This document shows positions 1 through 12,812 of a stretch of 60,000 nucleotides of DNA, piece after piece. The stretch spans positions 30,356,283 through 30,416,282 of the forward strand of contig OU612066.1 in NCBI GenBank assembly GCA_914767715.1, given 5' to 3'. Both the position numbers and the translations under genes were made by a program. Position 1 is the stretch's first letter; each line of letters begins with the position of its first letter. The notes under the pieces are model-generated. The model had not been told where the DNA came from and searched no databases. It worked only from the letters and a program-made list of their open reading frames with translations. This stretch comes from Membranipora membranacea. Its lineage: Eukaryota; Bryozoa; Gymnolaemata; Cheilostomatida; Membraniporidae.

Positions 1-990
1 CTTCTCAAACACAATTCTTCTTACCAAATGATTGATGTAATGACAAGCTTTGTTGTAGGGGAGGGGGCTTGGGGTTCCTCCCCAACAACGCTTGCCAAGA
101 CAAGCTATTTTCCATCCAGTCACTAGTGTAATGCAGCAAGATTCACTGCGAATAAAATTGAAAGAAACCAAGGCGAATGCAATCTCAAAATAAATAAATT
201 ATTGAGCAGAATATAAGGGATTGTCCACGCGCTTGTGCAGAAATAGTAGTCTGAGAAATTCTGTTCAGATGTTCAGTCCATTCAGCCTGTTCAGCAATTT
301 ACAGTTACTGTTACATATCATTATTGTAATTCGAAAAAAAATCAATTCACTGGTCAGATGGCAACAACTTGGAGCATTTGGCTCAGATGCCCCAACACCA
401 TTTGTTCATAACAATCCATAAACTGGCAAGACAAATGATGTTATAGGAATAATTCTCAGTAGCTATGCTTCACATGAATTTAGACTACCAAAAGAGCAAA
501 CACCTATAGTGACAGGCAGGAATATAAAGCTTATGAACAATAGAAAATTTCACTAAATATGACTTGTCCTAGGGGATGTGATTGCCTGATATTACTACAC
601 CGAATCCTGTGCAGGAACATTCCCAGTAAAAAAAGTAATGTATGGTTGATTATCTTCCGAACTTGAGTGGTATTTGTATCTCAATGTGAGTGGAACCCGC
701 TTGTAATGTTACTGAACTTCATAAGGAGATTCTCGTGTGGAACAAAGTCATCGATATCATACTTTGCTATGCCTTTCTGCTTTTGAATAATAGTTAATTT
801 TACAAAAAGTGATTTGTCCTAAGGGGCCTGATATAACTACACCAAATCCAGCTCGAAACATTCCAAGTAAAAAAGTAATGTATGGTGGAATTCAAGGGTG
901 GAACCTGCTGCTAGTGTTACTAAACTTCATGTGCAGATTTTTGTATGGAACAAAGTCCTTTATCTCATATATTGATATGCTTTTTTGTAG
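1..990. other. Intron and flank upstream of transporter exon 4, with a local tandem duplication
   Basis: No coding exon is recognised here. From about 310 onward the sequence matches the reverse complement of about 20095-19690, which is intron 3 of the intact transporter copy. Bases 1-300 do not match that intron, so either the intron carries an insertion or the left arm ends here. Two diverged units, about 561-760 and 809-972, repeat each other and both match one single stretch of the right arm, so this is a tandem duplication private to the left arm. Confidence 0.55.
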
Positions 991-3900
991 GGTTGGATAG
1001 AATTGGCAATCGGTATGGGCTTTCTTCTTGGAGGGCTCATTGGAAGTGCTTTGATACAGGTATGGATTACCTACAGTTGCTGTTTATCTTTCATTTACTA
1101 CTCTTAAATATGAGACATTTTAAACTATGGTCACTACCGGAGTCCATCAAGAACTTTCTTACAGAGTAACTTGGCCGTCAATATCATGATGCATTATCTT
1201 GGTTATTTTAGCTGGTTGGGTTTGTATCAAGCTTCATGGTGATTGGAGCCATAGTTTGTGTGAGCGTCGTACCGTGTATATTCTTCGTTCCAAATCTAAG
1301 TGAGTTATCTTATGTACTTTGCGAGACTGGTAAGACGTTTACAGGACCACATAAGTGTGTTACCTTGTGTATGGGATACATTGTGTGGTCATTTATCATA
1401 TAATAAAGGGTAACTTTGATGATAGACAGTAAGCAGATAACATGTTTCTATTTCAATCCCTTTTCTCTGTAATTTAATTGCAAAAGCATTTACTGTCCAT
1501 GATTCGGTGTTTTGAATTAGCTGATGTAAATCTTGGCCGGAAAATGAAGGGATTAAGCGACTACATCAAACTGCCCGGTGTACTCATACTACTGTTGTTG
1601 CTAGTCTCTACAGATTATGGAGTCACAGGCTTAACAACTATGATGGGTGATTGGGTTGTCGGAACAGTAAGTGATTGCGAATTCTGATTAACATTGAAAC
1701 TTGCAAAATATCATTTTGAAGATAAAGTTCACTTGAATTACCATCGATGCCAAACCATGATACAGTTTATCCACAGAGTTGTGAGTGGTTGAAAGGCTGA
1801 CCGTAGAAAGTTGCTATATCATCTGAACCATTATCATCAAGAAAATAAGAGCTGAAATGTTGTATTGCTTAGCACAGTGACAGTAATGGGGATTGTCTGG
1901 GTGATCATTCATTGGCAATTGCAATTAAAATATGCTTTCCCAACAGTTTGATGTGCCAATATCAAGTTGGAGCTTATGTTTGGTAATCTTATAGCATCAA
2001 CAATAACAAATAGGGTAAGTTATGAATATCACAGTGATTCAAAAATTCAATATGCCATATTACAGTTCATTTGCATGAAAGCTATAGTTGAAGGAGCAGT
2101 TATGATATCACATACTACAAAACAGGACGAAATTATAAAGAGAAAACAGCAGATGGTTTGAGCTGAAATATTTTACATGATGGCAGCCCTTTAGATTAGA
2201 GAATGTCTTTCCGAGTTATTGTGACAATAATATTCACAGCGGTCGTCTCACATTAGTTGTGTGTTAATTTCGTAAATAACAATGATTTTTTTGATCAAAT
2301 GGAGGATTATAATTATTCGTGACACAACGAATCAAGGACAATCATGAGACAACTGAGAACCATGTTTACTTATTGATCTTACAACCCAAGCATGTGAGCA
2401 AAATCAACAACCACATAGCAATATCTCCAAATCAATTTTATCTATTTAGATTCTGAACAGAAAAAAAGGGTTTTTGAGATTGGATTCTACCGCCGCATAA
2501 CATTAAATGAGTATCACAATAACAACATTCCTGTATTTTCAATTTCATCCCACAGGGTTATGTGTATTCCACAATATTCATTAGTTCACCATTATTCATA
2601 GTTTGCGCCTTCCTCTTGAGTCCGAGTCCGATTTTTGTACCTCTCTTCAACAATAAAAAGTTGGTGTATGTGTTCAGATTACTGAATCAAAATTAACCAA
2701 AAACAAAAATTTTCACCCATAACGCCTACGCACGGCACTGGTTTTTTAAAAAAAACTCATAATCCATTTTCCGCAAACTTCTCCATATTGGTCCTGCCTT
2801 TTATAGCTAAGCAACACTTTGCAGCCTTAGATTGTTGGTTTTTCACAAATTATCAGACAGATTCATTATCATTCATCACCACTATCGCTTCCTGAAAAAT
2901 AAATTGACATATTTTAATGCTTCAGTTATCTGCCAATGACAGTAGTGATGCTTGGAGCAGTCAGTTTTATCCACCCTATTATCATGGTTCCAGTATACCA
3001 GGCACTGGTGAATCTTACTTTGTAAGTTCTTATTCATTAATCGGCAACAAGCTGTCTGGTTCCTCGTTGGATTCATGACCTAAAAATGGTTGCTTTTTTT
3101 GTAAATTTGCCAATGACTGCTACACTGAGTTTTGTTATCTTAGGTATTGTCTCACAGGCTTCGCTACATGAGCATTCTGACTGATTTTGTTGGAAGTCAA
3201 TAGTCGGCATTCCAGCCACCTCAGTCTACTATATCAGCATTTCACTGAAATTTAGATTATTCAGATGATAATGGAAATCATTCATGTGCAAAGTTATTTG
3301 TTTAGTCTTTTCCAGCAAAACAATACTCTCAACCATTCTTAACCATTAGTTGTGCAAACCGCCGTATATTCTTGAAAGTTTTGGGGCTGTCCTGATATGA
3401 ATAATAAAATATCCATGGTAATAAACGAAAAATTATTTCTCAATTCTTATTCTCAATTTTAGCTTATTCTTATTTATTTACCTCTATGATTCCCGTAATA
3501 ATACATGTGCTTATGTTTATTATTCTATGGTTATTTTCAGAGCTAATGGTTATGGCACAGACAGTCTGAATACATATGCCATTGTTTCCTCGTCAGTTAA
3601 TTTTGCTTGGGCAATCGGATCGATGTTTGGACCACCTTTAAGTGGGGTAACCACACAGTTGGTTGGTTTTCCATGGGCAACAACCAGCATAGGATTCGTA
3701 TATCTCACAGCGGTAGGTACAAGCAATCATGTGCTGATGTTATTGTTAATTAGAGATAGTTATTGCATTTTAAAAGTCTGACAAAGAGAACTGCTGTTAC
3801 AGTATTGTCAGATCCCCACCAAAATCAAGAGTAACACAAGGAGTTGTCCAGACGGTGAATGAGTCAGTAGCACAGTCACTTGGTTCCAAGCTCTTTTACT

Positions 3901-5450
3901 ACATAAATTGCAACTCATCCCAATGGCAGATGCCTGTGAAAGCCAAATTTCCCACGATAAGCCTGTAACCAGCAGTCCCATTGCTGAGAAAATTCGTTGT
4001 CTGAAGGGTGGTCACACTTGGGCCCAAGTTGTTCTTAGTTTTAGTGAACAGCAATAAAAAGGTTTATTGCCAGTAAGCTTAAGCAGGATTTAAATCACAA
4101 AGGTTGGTTTGAGGGTAGATTCTTTAACCAGCCGAGCTTCTTCCTACTCCATTGGCTTCCTACAAAATACAAATACTGTGTAGATCCCTGGACACACAAA
4201 AAACTGGTTCTAACTTATGTCATATCTCATATCACATGAGAAGGTTACAAGCAAATCACAATAGTGATGAAGGAAAATCATATGTTAAATTGTTCCTCAA
4301 TATATATTCACTCTTTAATGAGTTTATTTTTAGCTCTTCAAAGTAAACTAAGCCAGAAACTGCTTTGTCCTGTTATTCATTGTTTTTCAAGAGGATAGAA
4401 TTTGCGGAAGGAAAAGTTCGCCATTTCACACAACCTTAAAAAAGCTTAATATATATTATAGTTAGCCGACTTAGATAGTTTGTTTGGTGCTAGCTAACAA
4501 TAAATTAACTGTTAGAGGCTAAACTAATCATTTGGCATAGATTTACTCCTAAGAGTAGGTGTATGTAATAGCCTATATGTATAAGCATGTTGAAACGGCA
4601 CTCATTGCAGCATAATTATACCCAAATTGTTTCTCGTTGTATTTCACAGCACTTACTTTGTTCCTGACAATTATGAGGATGTTTGGAAAGCCGCTGAGCC
4701 AGAACTAAACTAAAGCCTGCACAAACTCAGAGAGAGTTGATCATCAAATTAGCAAAAACTTTGAATGACAACTCTGAATAATTAAGTTATCCATTGATTT
4801 ATCTCTGGATTTATCATCATCAGTATTTTCAACACTACATTGGTTTCTGGAGTTTCTTACGTATAATTAGTCAGTTTCCGATATCATCACGTCATAATCA
4901 GCCTCATTTATAAGGAAGAGAGTGATTCCTTTTATTCAGATGTTAAAACTATTATTTATCCCGATGTTTTGATTTCTCTATGAATACATCAAAACTTTTG
5001 GCTAGAATATTCCTATTTAAAACATATTAATTTATTTCAATCGACAATCATTTTGTTGATTTAATGCCTCATAAGGCTTAACACCAAAGGTTTAATCTGT
5101 GCATTAACTCTGCTACCCATATCAAACACACACCTGTCAGACGTTGGTAACTGTGCTGAAGTAGATTTTTATAAGTTCCTCTCCATTCAGAGACCTGAGG
5201 CAAGTCCATCAAACACAAAATTCGCAATTGTTTGCTTCATACACTTCAATGGGGCATGTCAATGTACATAATCATAACATCTCTTTGCTAATAACAGCTA
5301 TGGTTCATAGATCGCAGGTTAGGTAAGTAGCAACATATTAGATTAAATGTATTTTAGTAATGGGAATGTTAATTCGTCTGAATTATGGCATCAGACCGGA
5401 AATGCGTCATTCATCTTTTTAAGCCTTTCAAGCAAGATAGGTTTGGGTTA
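310..5450 (+). repeat. Left arm of a large inverted segmental duplication
   Basis: Exons, introns and 3' flank of the left transporter copy match the reverse complement of about 15297-20100, including non-coding sequence beyond the stop codon. Similarity fades just after the shared stretch near 5440, where the two arms diverge. The left arm differs by a 28-base exon deletion, a tandem duplication in intron 3, and roughly 600 extra bases in intron 10 (about 3900-4500). The arms are clearly diverged rather than identical, so this is an evolutionary duplication and not a simple assembly copy. Confidence 0.75.
991..4708 (+). pseudogene. SLC18B1-like MFS transporter, left copy, broken in exon 7
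   Basis: Exons matching numbers 4-11 of the intact minus-strand copy are at 991-1059, 1212-1299, 1521-1666, 1947-2014, 2556-2659, 2926-3021, 3541-3716 and 4650-4708. Sizes are identical (69, 88, 146, 104, 96, 176) except exon 7, which is 68 instead of 96 bases, and the last exon, which is one codon shorter. The 28-base loss in exon 7 removes part of a membrane helix, shifts the frame and reaches TAG within six codons of the break. The exon 8 donor is a weak GTTGGT. Elsewhere exons keep splice sites and reading frame (for example GWIELAIGMGFLLGG and LNTYAIVSSSVNFAWAIGS), so inactivation looks recent. Exons 1-3 are not seen and would lie outside the window if the copy was complete. The family is proton-coupled vesicular amine or polyamine transporters with 12 membrane helices. 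Confidence 0.75.
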
Positions 5451-5790
5451 GATTTTAATTTCATGTAACGATAGAGCCTCAAGAATTTGGCTTTGAGTGC
5501 AAGTGATGGTATGTTAAGGTGAGGGTAGTTGCTGAGAAATTCTTGATGATATACAACTATAGAATCATAATATGATTCTATAGTATGTTTAGGCTAAACA
5601 TATTATGTTAAGGCTAAACAGATGATGGGTCGGCAAGGATGTGGTCGCATCGGTTTGGCCTGATATATTTCAGGGCCTCAGAATGTGGCTGCGTTTACAG
5701 TATTTAATTACGATATGCTTAGTTGATGGGTGTTGTGGAGAAGGTATGAGAAGTCATTATAATAAAAAATAAAACAATATGATGGCGATT
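5451..5790. other. Non-coding stretch just outside the left arm, with a perfect palindrome
   Basis: No gene is visible. A perfect 27-base palindrome (two 13-base arms around a central A) lies at 5557-5583. It is followed by two copies of TTAGGCTAAACA-like sequence. Its position close to the end of the duplicated arm is noted, but no link to the duplication can be shown. Confidence 0.5.
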
Positions 5791-6240
5791 GGCTATTAAG
5801 TCCACTCTTCTGTCTGCTATACATAGATTCTCTGAATACAACCTCATCCTCAGCAATTAGATACGCTGATGAACTATTGCTTACGCCGAATTCAACAACC
5901 AATTTCGGAAGAGAACTCCTGACAACTATCAATGAGGTGACAACCTGGTGTGATCACCACAACATGATTGCAAATCTTTGGAATTAAGTGACAATAAACT
6001 TTAGTAATATTCACAACTACAGCTTACCACGCCTGGTCAGTTCACAATGCAAGGGAAGACAATAACTGCTGGTGATACTACAAAATTTATTGCTTTGACT
6101 ATCGACATGCATCTCACTTTTACGCAACATGTAGACAACATAGCAGAAAAGACCAGGAAATCCTGCTAGTCCTCAAGAGATCAGACATCCCCTCTCAACC
6201 TAAACTTTTATATCGCATGTTTTTGACCAACCATCCATCC
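5790..6240 (+). pseudogene. LINE reverse-transcriptase fragment (CR1/L2/jockey-like)
   Basis: A short open frame at about 5814-5987 reads SAIRYADELLLTPNS and then TTWCDHHNMIANLWN. This matches the catalytic YADD block of LINE reverse transcriptases (second D replaced by E) and the WC...N region that follows it. After a stop and a frame change, 6047-6240 reads FIALTIDMHLTFTQHVDNIA, the 'LG..ID..L.F..H' block that comes next in these proteins. Both ends are missing, and stops and frameshifts are present, so this is a dead fragment. The clade is only a guess. Confidence 0.6.
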
Positions 6241-7031
6241 ATCTCAAACTCAGAGGCTTTGAGTGGAACAACTAGAAAACCTGCCTCTGAAAAGCCTAAA
6301 GCCAGGCTATATAGATAGATGACGTGCTGTATCATAAAACCAATATACAGGCCTACATAGATCTAATACAGCAGCAATGCCAACATTATGTCTCCAACAT
6401 CAACACAAACAGTAATCATAGTCATAGTAAGTTTAGTTTAAAGTTGGAAATTTGAAGTAATATGTTGATAGCAGCGAAAGTACACCACACTAGTAGAAAA
6501 GATAAAATGCAACTAGACTGAGCTGCATCAGTTGAAAAATCGCATATAAAATTTTAAAAAGGTGTTCTGTTCTCTTTGTGGTTCTACAGTATTTTACTAG
6601 CGGTATTATTTATCTATCTGTGCTCTGCTTGTGAATGTGATACACCTTTTATATCAAACTTACTGTACGTCCTGTGCCCATCAAATCGATGCACTTTCCA
6701 ATGTTAAGTGCCTATGAAAGCCAAAGTTGCTGAATAATTCCCAAAAAATTGCCTCCAATATCAATCATGTCAGGTGAATTTTTGGTGGCTATATAATCAC
6801 AAGATCTGTCTCAGTCCCAAGGCTGAAGAAAAGCATTGCATTGGGCATGCTTATACTCTGTGCCAAGTAGCAACAGAATGTCATACCAAGTCGACCTTAG
6901 AGAGATTACAACCCAGGATAGACGTTAGGTAGACGCTTTTACCGAATTGCTTCTTCATGATGACAATATGCCGGTTTAGGTTTAGTTACTAAGAGACAAA
7001 CAATGCATTTTTTTTGAAAAACAGAAGCTTT
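6241..7031. other. Non-coding spacer
   Basis: No coding exon, RNA gene or clear repeat was recognised between the LINE scrap and the left terminus of the 3.8-kb DNA element. Confidence 0.4.
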
Positions 7032-7639
7032 CTCAGTACATCAAAGTCAACTTGGGCAATTCTTAGGGTAAGAAGTTGTCTTCTCTCATTGCTGAAATTT
7101 GGTGGCTCATTTACAAAATAAAGTTATCACCCCATTTATTGTGAGAAATTTCCCATTACATGGCAGCAGATCTCAAGCTTAACTTTAAAATCCTGTTAGT
7201 ATTAATAACATAATTACATGGCCATATGTTCAAGCTGTACCATATGACCGCAGCTTTCAAGATGTTTGCGATGTCAAGAGTAATTTTACATCAGTTTCCA
7301 CTAAAATGGCTTAATTTTCATGTGTGTTCAATGTGTTGAGCATGGAAAACTATCTGTGTAAAACATTTAAGTATCAAGCAGGTGTCTAGACGGCTTCACA
7401 GAGTAAAGGGATACAGGGTAATTTTTTCATCAATAGTTAAGGCAAAGAGTTTTTTACTCCTTGGTCATGGTACCTGCAAGCTTTTTGCCAAGGGGAAAAT
7501 TAGGTGAAGATTGATGCTAAAAACTCCTTTCATCTATTTGTCACAAATATAGGATTCTGGAGCATGAACTGAATTCAAAGTTTTTGATTGCAGTAAAGAA
7601 TAGAATATGCAGGCTCTCCAGTAGAAATTTCCTTCTGTA

Positions 7640-8335
7640 CAGCCTTAAGGTGCAGCTAGATGAGGCTATTTTTACATCAATTTGGGGTCACGAGTGGTTA
7701 ATCGGCGGATCTGCACGAGTGATTACTCGTGTAGAGTGGACATCGAACATGTTTGTGTTTTGCCCGAGTGATCTGGACGATCTTCTATGCTGATTGGTTG
7801 TTGATTGCTTGCTTCAATAATTACGCGGGTTTAACACATCATCTATCAAATCGTGACAGGCTATCAAAAATGGAGGAGTTGATCATATCTGTAGTAAAAT
7901 CACATCCTCCTATTTATGTTAAAAAAGACCATGAATTCAAAGATAGGAGTAGTGCTGTAGTGAACATGTGGAAGGTAATAGCTGTATCACTTGAAAATGG
8001 AAACTGTCCTGACATGACATACATAGTAGAGCATAGGAAAATCAATTTTACAGAAGACCGAAATTTTATTTGGTAAAGATCCAAAGTGACAAATACCCGG
8101 ATATATGTGTGCCATCAATATCCGGTCATTTGTTTGTCCGCCCATTAAATATCATTGGTCAATCCAATGAGCTCCCTCTTCCCATTGGTCAATCTAGCCA
8201 TCTGATTTATGACCCCATCTAAATCACTAGACCATCGCGTACTAACTCATAGGCCTGTGTAGCAGAGTGAGCTTGCCCGAGCATGTCTCTGGATGCCATC
8301 GGCCTGTGATTAAATCGCTCTGTATAGCCATAGCT
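7640..8335. other. Segment present only in the long element copy
   Basis: In the copies at 24.7 kb and 56.5 kb the flanking sequences (around CTGTACAGCC and TTACTC) are directly joined; here about 700 bases lie between them. The segment holds the MADF-like frame and several ATTGG/CCAAT motifs on either side of it (about 7790-7800 and 8145-8205). It is either an ancestral coding part lost from the shorter copies or a separate insertion. The similar CTGTA(C/T)AGCC sequences at its two ends could be an insertion-site duplication. Confidence 0.45.
7870..8076 (+). CDS. MADF/SANT-like DNA-binding domain fragment
   Basis: From the ATG at 7870 the frame encodes 68 residues, beginning MEELIISVVKSHPPIYVKKD and continuing with HEFKDRSSAVVNMWKVIAVS. 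The pattern of a helix with L/I-I-V, then 'P-x-I/L-Y', 'D/H-x-x-(F/Y)-K-(D/N)-R' and 'W-K-x-I-A' is that of MADF (Myb/SANT-like) domains, which bind DNA and often accompany transposases. The usual second half of the domain is weak, and the frame stops at TAA. CCAAT-type motifs lie upstream. It may be one exon of a longer gene; a GTAATA following NMWK could serve as a donor but would cut the domain. It reads opposite to the host element's assigned orientation. Confidence 0.4.
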   Translation: MEELIISVVKSHPPIYVKKDHEFKDRSSAVVNMWKVIAVSLENGNCPDMTYIVEHRKINFTEDRNFIW

Positions 8336-9840
8336 TTACTCTACGACTAGAGTTGACACATTTTATACTTAAATTGCACCTGTTACTTTCCTAGCTAAAT
8401 TAGAAAGGTGGGTAGCTAGGTAAGCATTATTGTGACTGTTTTAATAATAGGAATAACTATTATAATCTTAGAATGATGCTGCCACCAAGTTCCCTTGGTC
8501 TCTGCAATTGTTGAACCTTAAATTTATCGAAAGGGCCTCGTGTCAAACAAATCTGCAGTCCATCGACTACTGGACTTTGGTTGGCACCAAGGTGTGCTCC
8601 GATCTGCCTGCAAACAGAGAGCAACCTGGCGCAGATGTTGCGGCCTTGCCACTAAGGCAACAAATTTCACTGCCCATGCTCAGGGATGTGGCTTGTGACA
8701 AGACATCTGATTTAAATAAACCTTTAATTTTAATCTGATGTAATAAGCCTTAATACACAAATTTTATAAGAAGCAACAAGTCTTGAGACACAAAGGTTAT
8801 CCTCAGGTTTTGATATTACATTGCCTTTAAATCCTTTGGAATAGATAAACAAGGCACAACAGTAGCAAATTCTCCCACTGTAATGAAAGACAGAGAACGT
8901 AATTTTGTTAACAAATAAGATTTTCTAGAGAGATTAGAAAATTCACTCTGAGAAAACAGTGTCTGTTATTGCTCCAACAACAATACACTGATATCTTCAT
9001 CCAGCTTAGGCCTCAATTGTACTTGGATTGTTCCCATGCACTGCGTGAAGAAATGCTTCAAATTTTGGCCAGCTTAGATTTGTTGTTTATGGAGGCAGCC
9101 CACCTGTTTGGCTAACTGAATCCTCAAAAGTGACAAGATTATAACTTGCAAATTCAACCATAACATAAATGCTGTCACTGGTCCTGTCCTTTTTTTGGTT
9201 ATTTCAGGAATACAATTCCTGAATGTTGATAAATATACCAAGGTCAACCATACAGATACTAGCTCACTGACTATACAGCAGAATATTTCACAAAGAATAT
9301 TATGTGTGTTATTAGGGGTGAGCCCTCCAGACACACGGTTATCATAATCCTATACGCATCCAGCATAATTATATCATTGTTTTTCAATGATAAAAACATT
9401 GGGATGATTAAATACCATAGAAGATCAACTCAGCAATACACATTCTTGTAAAATTTAACCTCAAATATTTGGGTGTATTTTGAAAATGCTATTCTTGGAC
9501 AGTATCCATTGAAGCTGGCAACATCTTTGCAGCATCCCGCTTAGACTTGTCTTGCTGTCACGTAGGCGAAATCTAATTCACAGGAAATCTGAATGGATGA
9601 AAAAGCCAAATCCATGCCATGTAATATATATATTGAATGTAATACATGTAATATAGAAGCATATTAAGTGAGGATGGTATAGCATAAACACCTCTCCCCC
9701 AAGCACTCTCTACTTGGCTGTGTAATATCTCCTGGAAATAGGTTATCCCGGCCTGCCAAGAGTAAAGTGACCTTGTATAATTTTTAGAAGCATGGACCAT
9801 GGTTTGATTGAGTAAAGAGAGTGTCGATAACTGAATGTTG

Positions 9841-9862
9841 AGCCAGCCAGCCAGCCAGCCAC
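9841..9862. repeat. (AGCC)n microsatellite
   Basis: Five tandem AGCC units lie within the long DNA element. The homologous site near 58280 in the right-hand copy has only two units, so the run expanded after the copies separated. Confidence 0.9.
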
Positions 9863-11300
9863 TAGAGCCTACTGATTCAACATAATATGATATGATATTT
9901 TAGATGCAATATAGTTGGTATACAAAAATCAGGGCACACTCAATATAAGCCAATTTTTTTTTATCAGATCTGAGGTTTTGAGCTTGTGATACTGGTTGGA
10001 AAATGTATTTGGTCTGAGCAGGAATTACAAAATATCTAGCGCTGCATATATCAGTCAAAAAAACTCTCGAGGTGAAAGTGCAGATTAGACTATAAAAAGT
10101 GCAATATAATAAGACAAAAAAGATTATTATTACATATTTAGATTCTTCAAATTTCTGAATATGTATGTAGAATAATGAAGATTAATAATTTTGAGCTATA
10201 TAGTCATTCTGATAGAATTTGATGGGTGGCTCCCCAACTGTCCCCACAATCTACAATGAAAACTTAGAAACCAGCAGAACTATTCTTTAGTTTAAATTCA
10301 GTATAGCATCTCCATTGCCATTTGTAAATTGCTCAACTCCTTTTATAAAAGGCAATTGAAATTTGTTTGAAACTGTACACAATGGCATAGAAACTGCAAA
10401 TATATAGGCTCTTTGCACTGCATTGGGCAACAATGCCACGGCACTGATGGCTGAAATAAACACGGTAGTGAAAAAGTAAATCGCATTTTAAAATGTGTTA
10501 AAAAATGATTCAAACCTGCAAATTTAGATAATGTGATGAACTGATGCTCCAAAAACAAAACCAGATCTCTGTGACTTACCATATCGAAATGTAACTCTGC
10601 CCAAACAGAAAAACATGAACTTGAAGATTTTTTGTCAGATTTGGAGTTTTTTTGCAGAACAAAATAAATGAATAGTTAATTGACTGACTAAAGACTCAGT
10701 CGACCAAATGTGGTTATTCTGAATTGAAAACTGTAGGAGGGAGATGGCTTTTGGAAAAGTAAGGAGGAGATAACTACAACTGAGCATTTTTGAGTTTAAA
10801 TAACTGAGTTATCAGCAGTTCTTTTGCTAAAGTTTAGGATCATGAAAAAACATCCGACCCGGAAACAAGCAAACATCAAATTGCCAGTGACAATTTCGAT
10901 TTGTGGATCAGTAACATAGTGGGGTAAGCTTGATTGATGACTTAAATACAGCTTGATCTAAGATTTATTTACCGTTTACTTACGTTTGACATGACAGGAT
11001 ATTTTGCCAGTTGAACTTCTGGAATTGCTCCAAACTCAATGTGGATGTTACAGAGTTGGTATCAGCTGCCCGACAAGCAGCAGCAAAATCTCTGAAGTTC
11101 AGCACTGCCTGCATCTTCTTCGATGCTATCAGCTGCCAAAGAAGATTGTCCAGCCACATAGTAGTTGAAGATAACTTCTACAAATGGAACGCCACAGTTC
11201 ACAGCAGCAGACTGGATAGCTTGGAAGGTAATAAAAACTTTCCTAAAGTTGTTTTTTAGACTTAAATGAATCCATAACAAAGTATAAGGTATCTCATTAC

Positions 11301-11912
11301 TAGTGATGGCGAATTGTGAGATTTTGGCGAGACGGGACGGGACCGAGACATCAAGAAAATTCGGGACGAGACCGAGACATATATCGATGCCGATAAAACA
11401 TTCTTCAGATATCACAATATAAACGAATGGTGGATATTCATTCACCATCACTAGTGCAATCAGCTTATAGTACATTTGATTCAGTTTGTAACTTATCATC
11501 TTGATTCTAGAAATAAGGAACTATGTTGAGACCAAGTTTCATCAAATTCTGTCAAGTATTTTTGAATTATAGTTGCCTAAAGAAAGCTTCATGTAGTGTT
11601 GTAAGCCGTTTAATAATCGCAGCAAAAGTATGAATAATAACTATCTTTTCATAATATCATAATATCATAACATCTCGATTTCTTATGACGTCTTAGTGTC
11701 GACATGGCGTAGTGGGTAAGAGCGTGGACTGCTGATCACAAGGACACTAGTTCAAGTCTGGGTGTAGGCAATATTTTTACCAGGTACTACCATTTACAAT
11801 GCTAGTAGTCCCGACATGTATTAAGAGTTGTCCGTTCCAACGGGACGAGATACTGCCCCGAGGAGACAAGTCCAGCGAGACCTGGAATTGTCCCGTCTCG
11901 TTGACATCACTA
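11301..11912. mobile_element. hAT-type non-autonomous element (612 bp) with perfect 8-base target duplication
   Basis: The element is bounded by perfect 8-base direct repeats CTCATTAC at 11293-11300 and 11913-11920. Its ends are inverted: TAGTGATGGCGA at the left and the complement of TAGTGATGTCAACGAG at the right, followed by matching GAGACGGGAC blocks. An 8-base duplication with short TAGTGATG-type ends is the signature of the hAT superfamily. No transposase is encoded. Inside is a tRNA-like module followed by a T run. Confidence 0.8.
11703..11772 (+). ncRNA. tRNA-like module with A and B boxes and T-run
   Basis: TGGCGTAGTGGG fits the internal A box of RNA polymerase III promoters, and GTTCAAGTCT, about 40 bases on, fits the B box. 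A TTTTT run follows at about 11774. Anticodon and T stems pair poorly, so this is not a working tRNA; a tRNA-derived SINE head or tRNA pseudogene is more likely. It lies wholly inside the hAT-type element. Confidence 0.5.
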
Positions 11913-12812
11913 CTCATTACATTCAGAAATTCAGGATTGTCCAGCCTTTCACAAAGCTGGATAACTCCAACATAGTTTACCACGCTTGTTGCCACATTGA
12001 AGTCATGTGACCACTGTCTATTAAATTGTGGGAAATCTAAAATGACCAGTCTTTTGATTCATAGCCCTGAAACTATAAACAACTGTACTGTGGTTGAGGC
12101 GTAATCTAGCATTGATTGTTAACGCTTCATTTTATTGTGAAACAAAACGTATTCTAAAGAAAGCTATTTTATAGCTTAACTGAATGTAATGACTTTAGTG
12201 ATACTTGATTTAATGAACACATGTTGAATATAAACCCCAAACATAAAGATTGATTAATGAATTAAAAAATAGGTAATTTTTTTTCTTGTAGCTGCAATTG
12301 TCTAGCCTCATTGTGATTTCCCTCTCCTCCAGCTGGTCTTCATGCTCAAGGAAGCAGACCATCGAAGTTGCCATATCCCATGCATTTTTTCCAGCAGTTG
12401 CTTCGTGCCACAGGTTAGTGGTGAGGGGTTTAATCGGTTTGGATCCTCCAACTTGATAGAAAGAGTGATTGAGTAGGCAAGACGTCTGGTGAATGCAGCC
12501 TCCATGTACATCTCCATCCTAGGTAGCATGGAGACTTTCTGAGAAGAGTGACAATATCCAGCTCTGGTTCTGGGTAACACACTCGAGGGGCATGTACTCT
12601 CCTGAGATATGTGGCGATATCCTAGATGAAGTCAGTTATCCGCTGACTGGAAATATAGACAAAGCAAAATTAAGCTTTACAACTACAATTTCGAAAGTTG
12701 ACTATTACATCAAAAATACTGGCATCAGAAAAGAGAGAGCACCAAATGCAACTTTGACATGTGAAACATGCAACTTGCAATGGGTCACGATGCTAACTGG
12801 AGTGTTTTTCCA

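Larger units (their letters stand above)
7032..10808 (-). mobile_element. DNA element family 'CTCAGTT', longest copy (3.8 kb)
   Basis: This is the reverse-oriented copy of the family also found at 24704-26918 and 56491-59685. The ends are inverted repeats of about 20 bases: CTCAGTACATCAAAGTCAA at 7032 and the complement of CTCAGTTATTTAAACTCAA at 10808. The two bases outside each end are the same (TT and TT), as at the other copies (AT and AT), which suggests a 2-base target duplication. It contains two stretches absent from the 24.7-kb copy: about 9600-10100, and about 7640-8335, which carries a MADF-like coding segment. The superfamily is not established. A transposase was not found, so it is probably non-autonomous or decayed. 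Confidence 0.65.
10990..12600 (-). pseudogene. Degenerate transposase-like gene (DUF7869-type pattern)
   Basis: Read on the minus strand, about 12475-12285 gives YQVGGSKPIKPLTTNLWHEA, then TAGKNAWDMATSMVCFLEHE and finally MRLDNCS. This order (a linker, helix with a histidine or acidic end, then D-N-C-S) resembles the DDE-like domain of transposon-derived DUF7869 proteins, whose motif is D-N-C-G/S-G-Q-N-K-N. About 1 kb downstream, 11225-10990 contains VPFVEVIFNYYVAG, followed after a frame change by a lysine-rich stretch and DFAAACRAADTNSV. These match the order of the family's F-x-V-A-G-H-T-K and K-K/R-R regions. The H-T-K-F motif itself is lost, frames shift, and a hAT-type element sits between the two parts. 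The family call rests on remembered motif order only. Confidence 0.35.
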
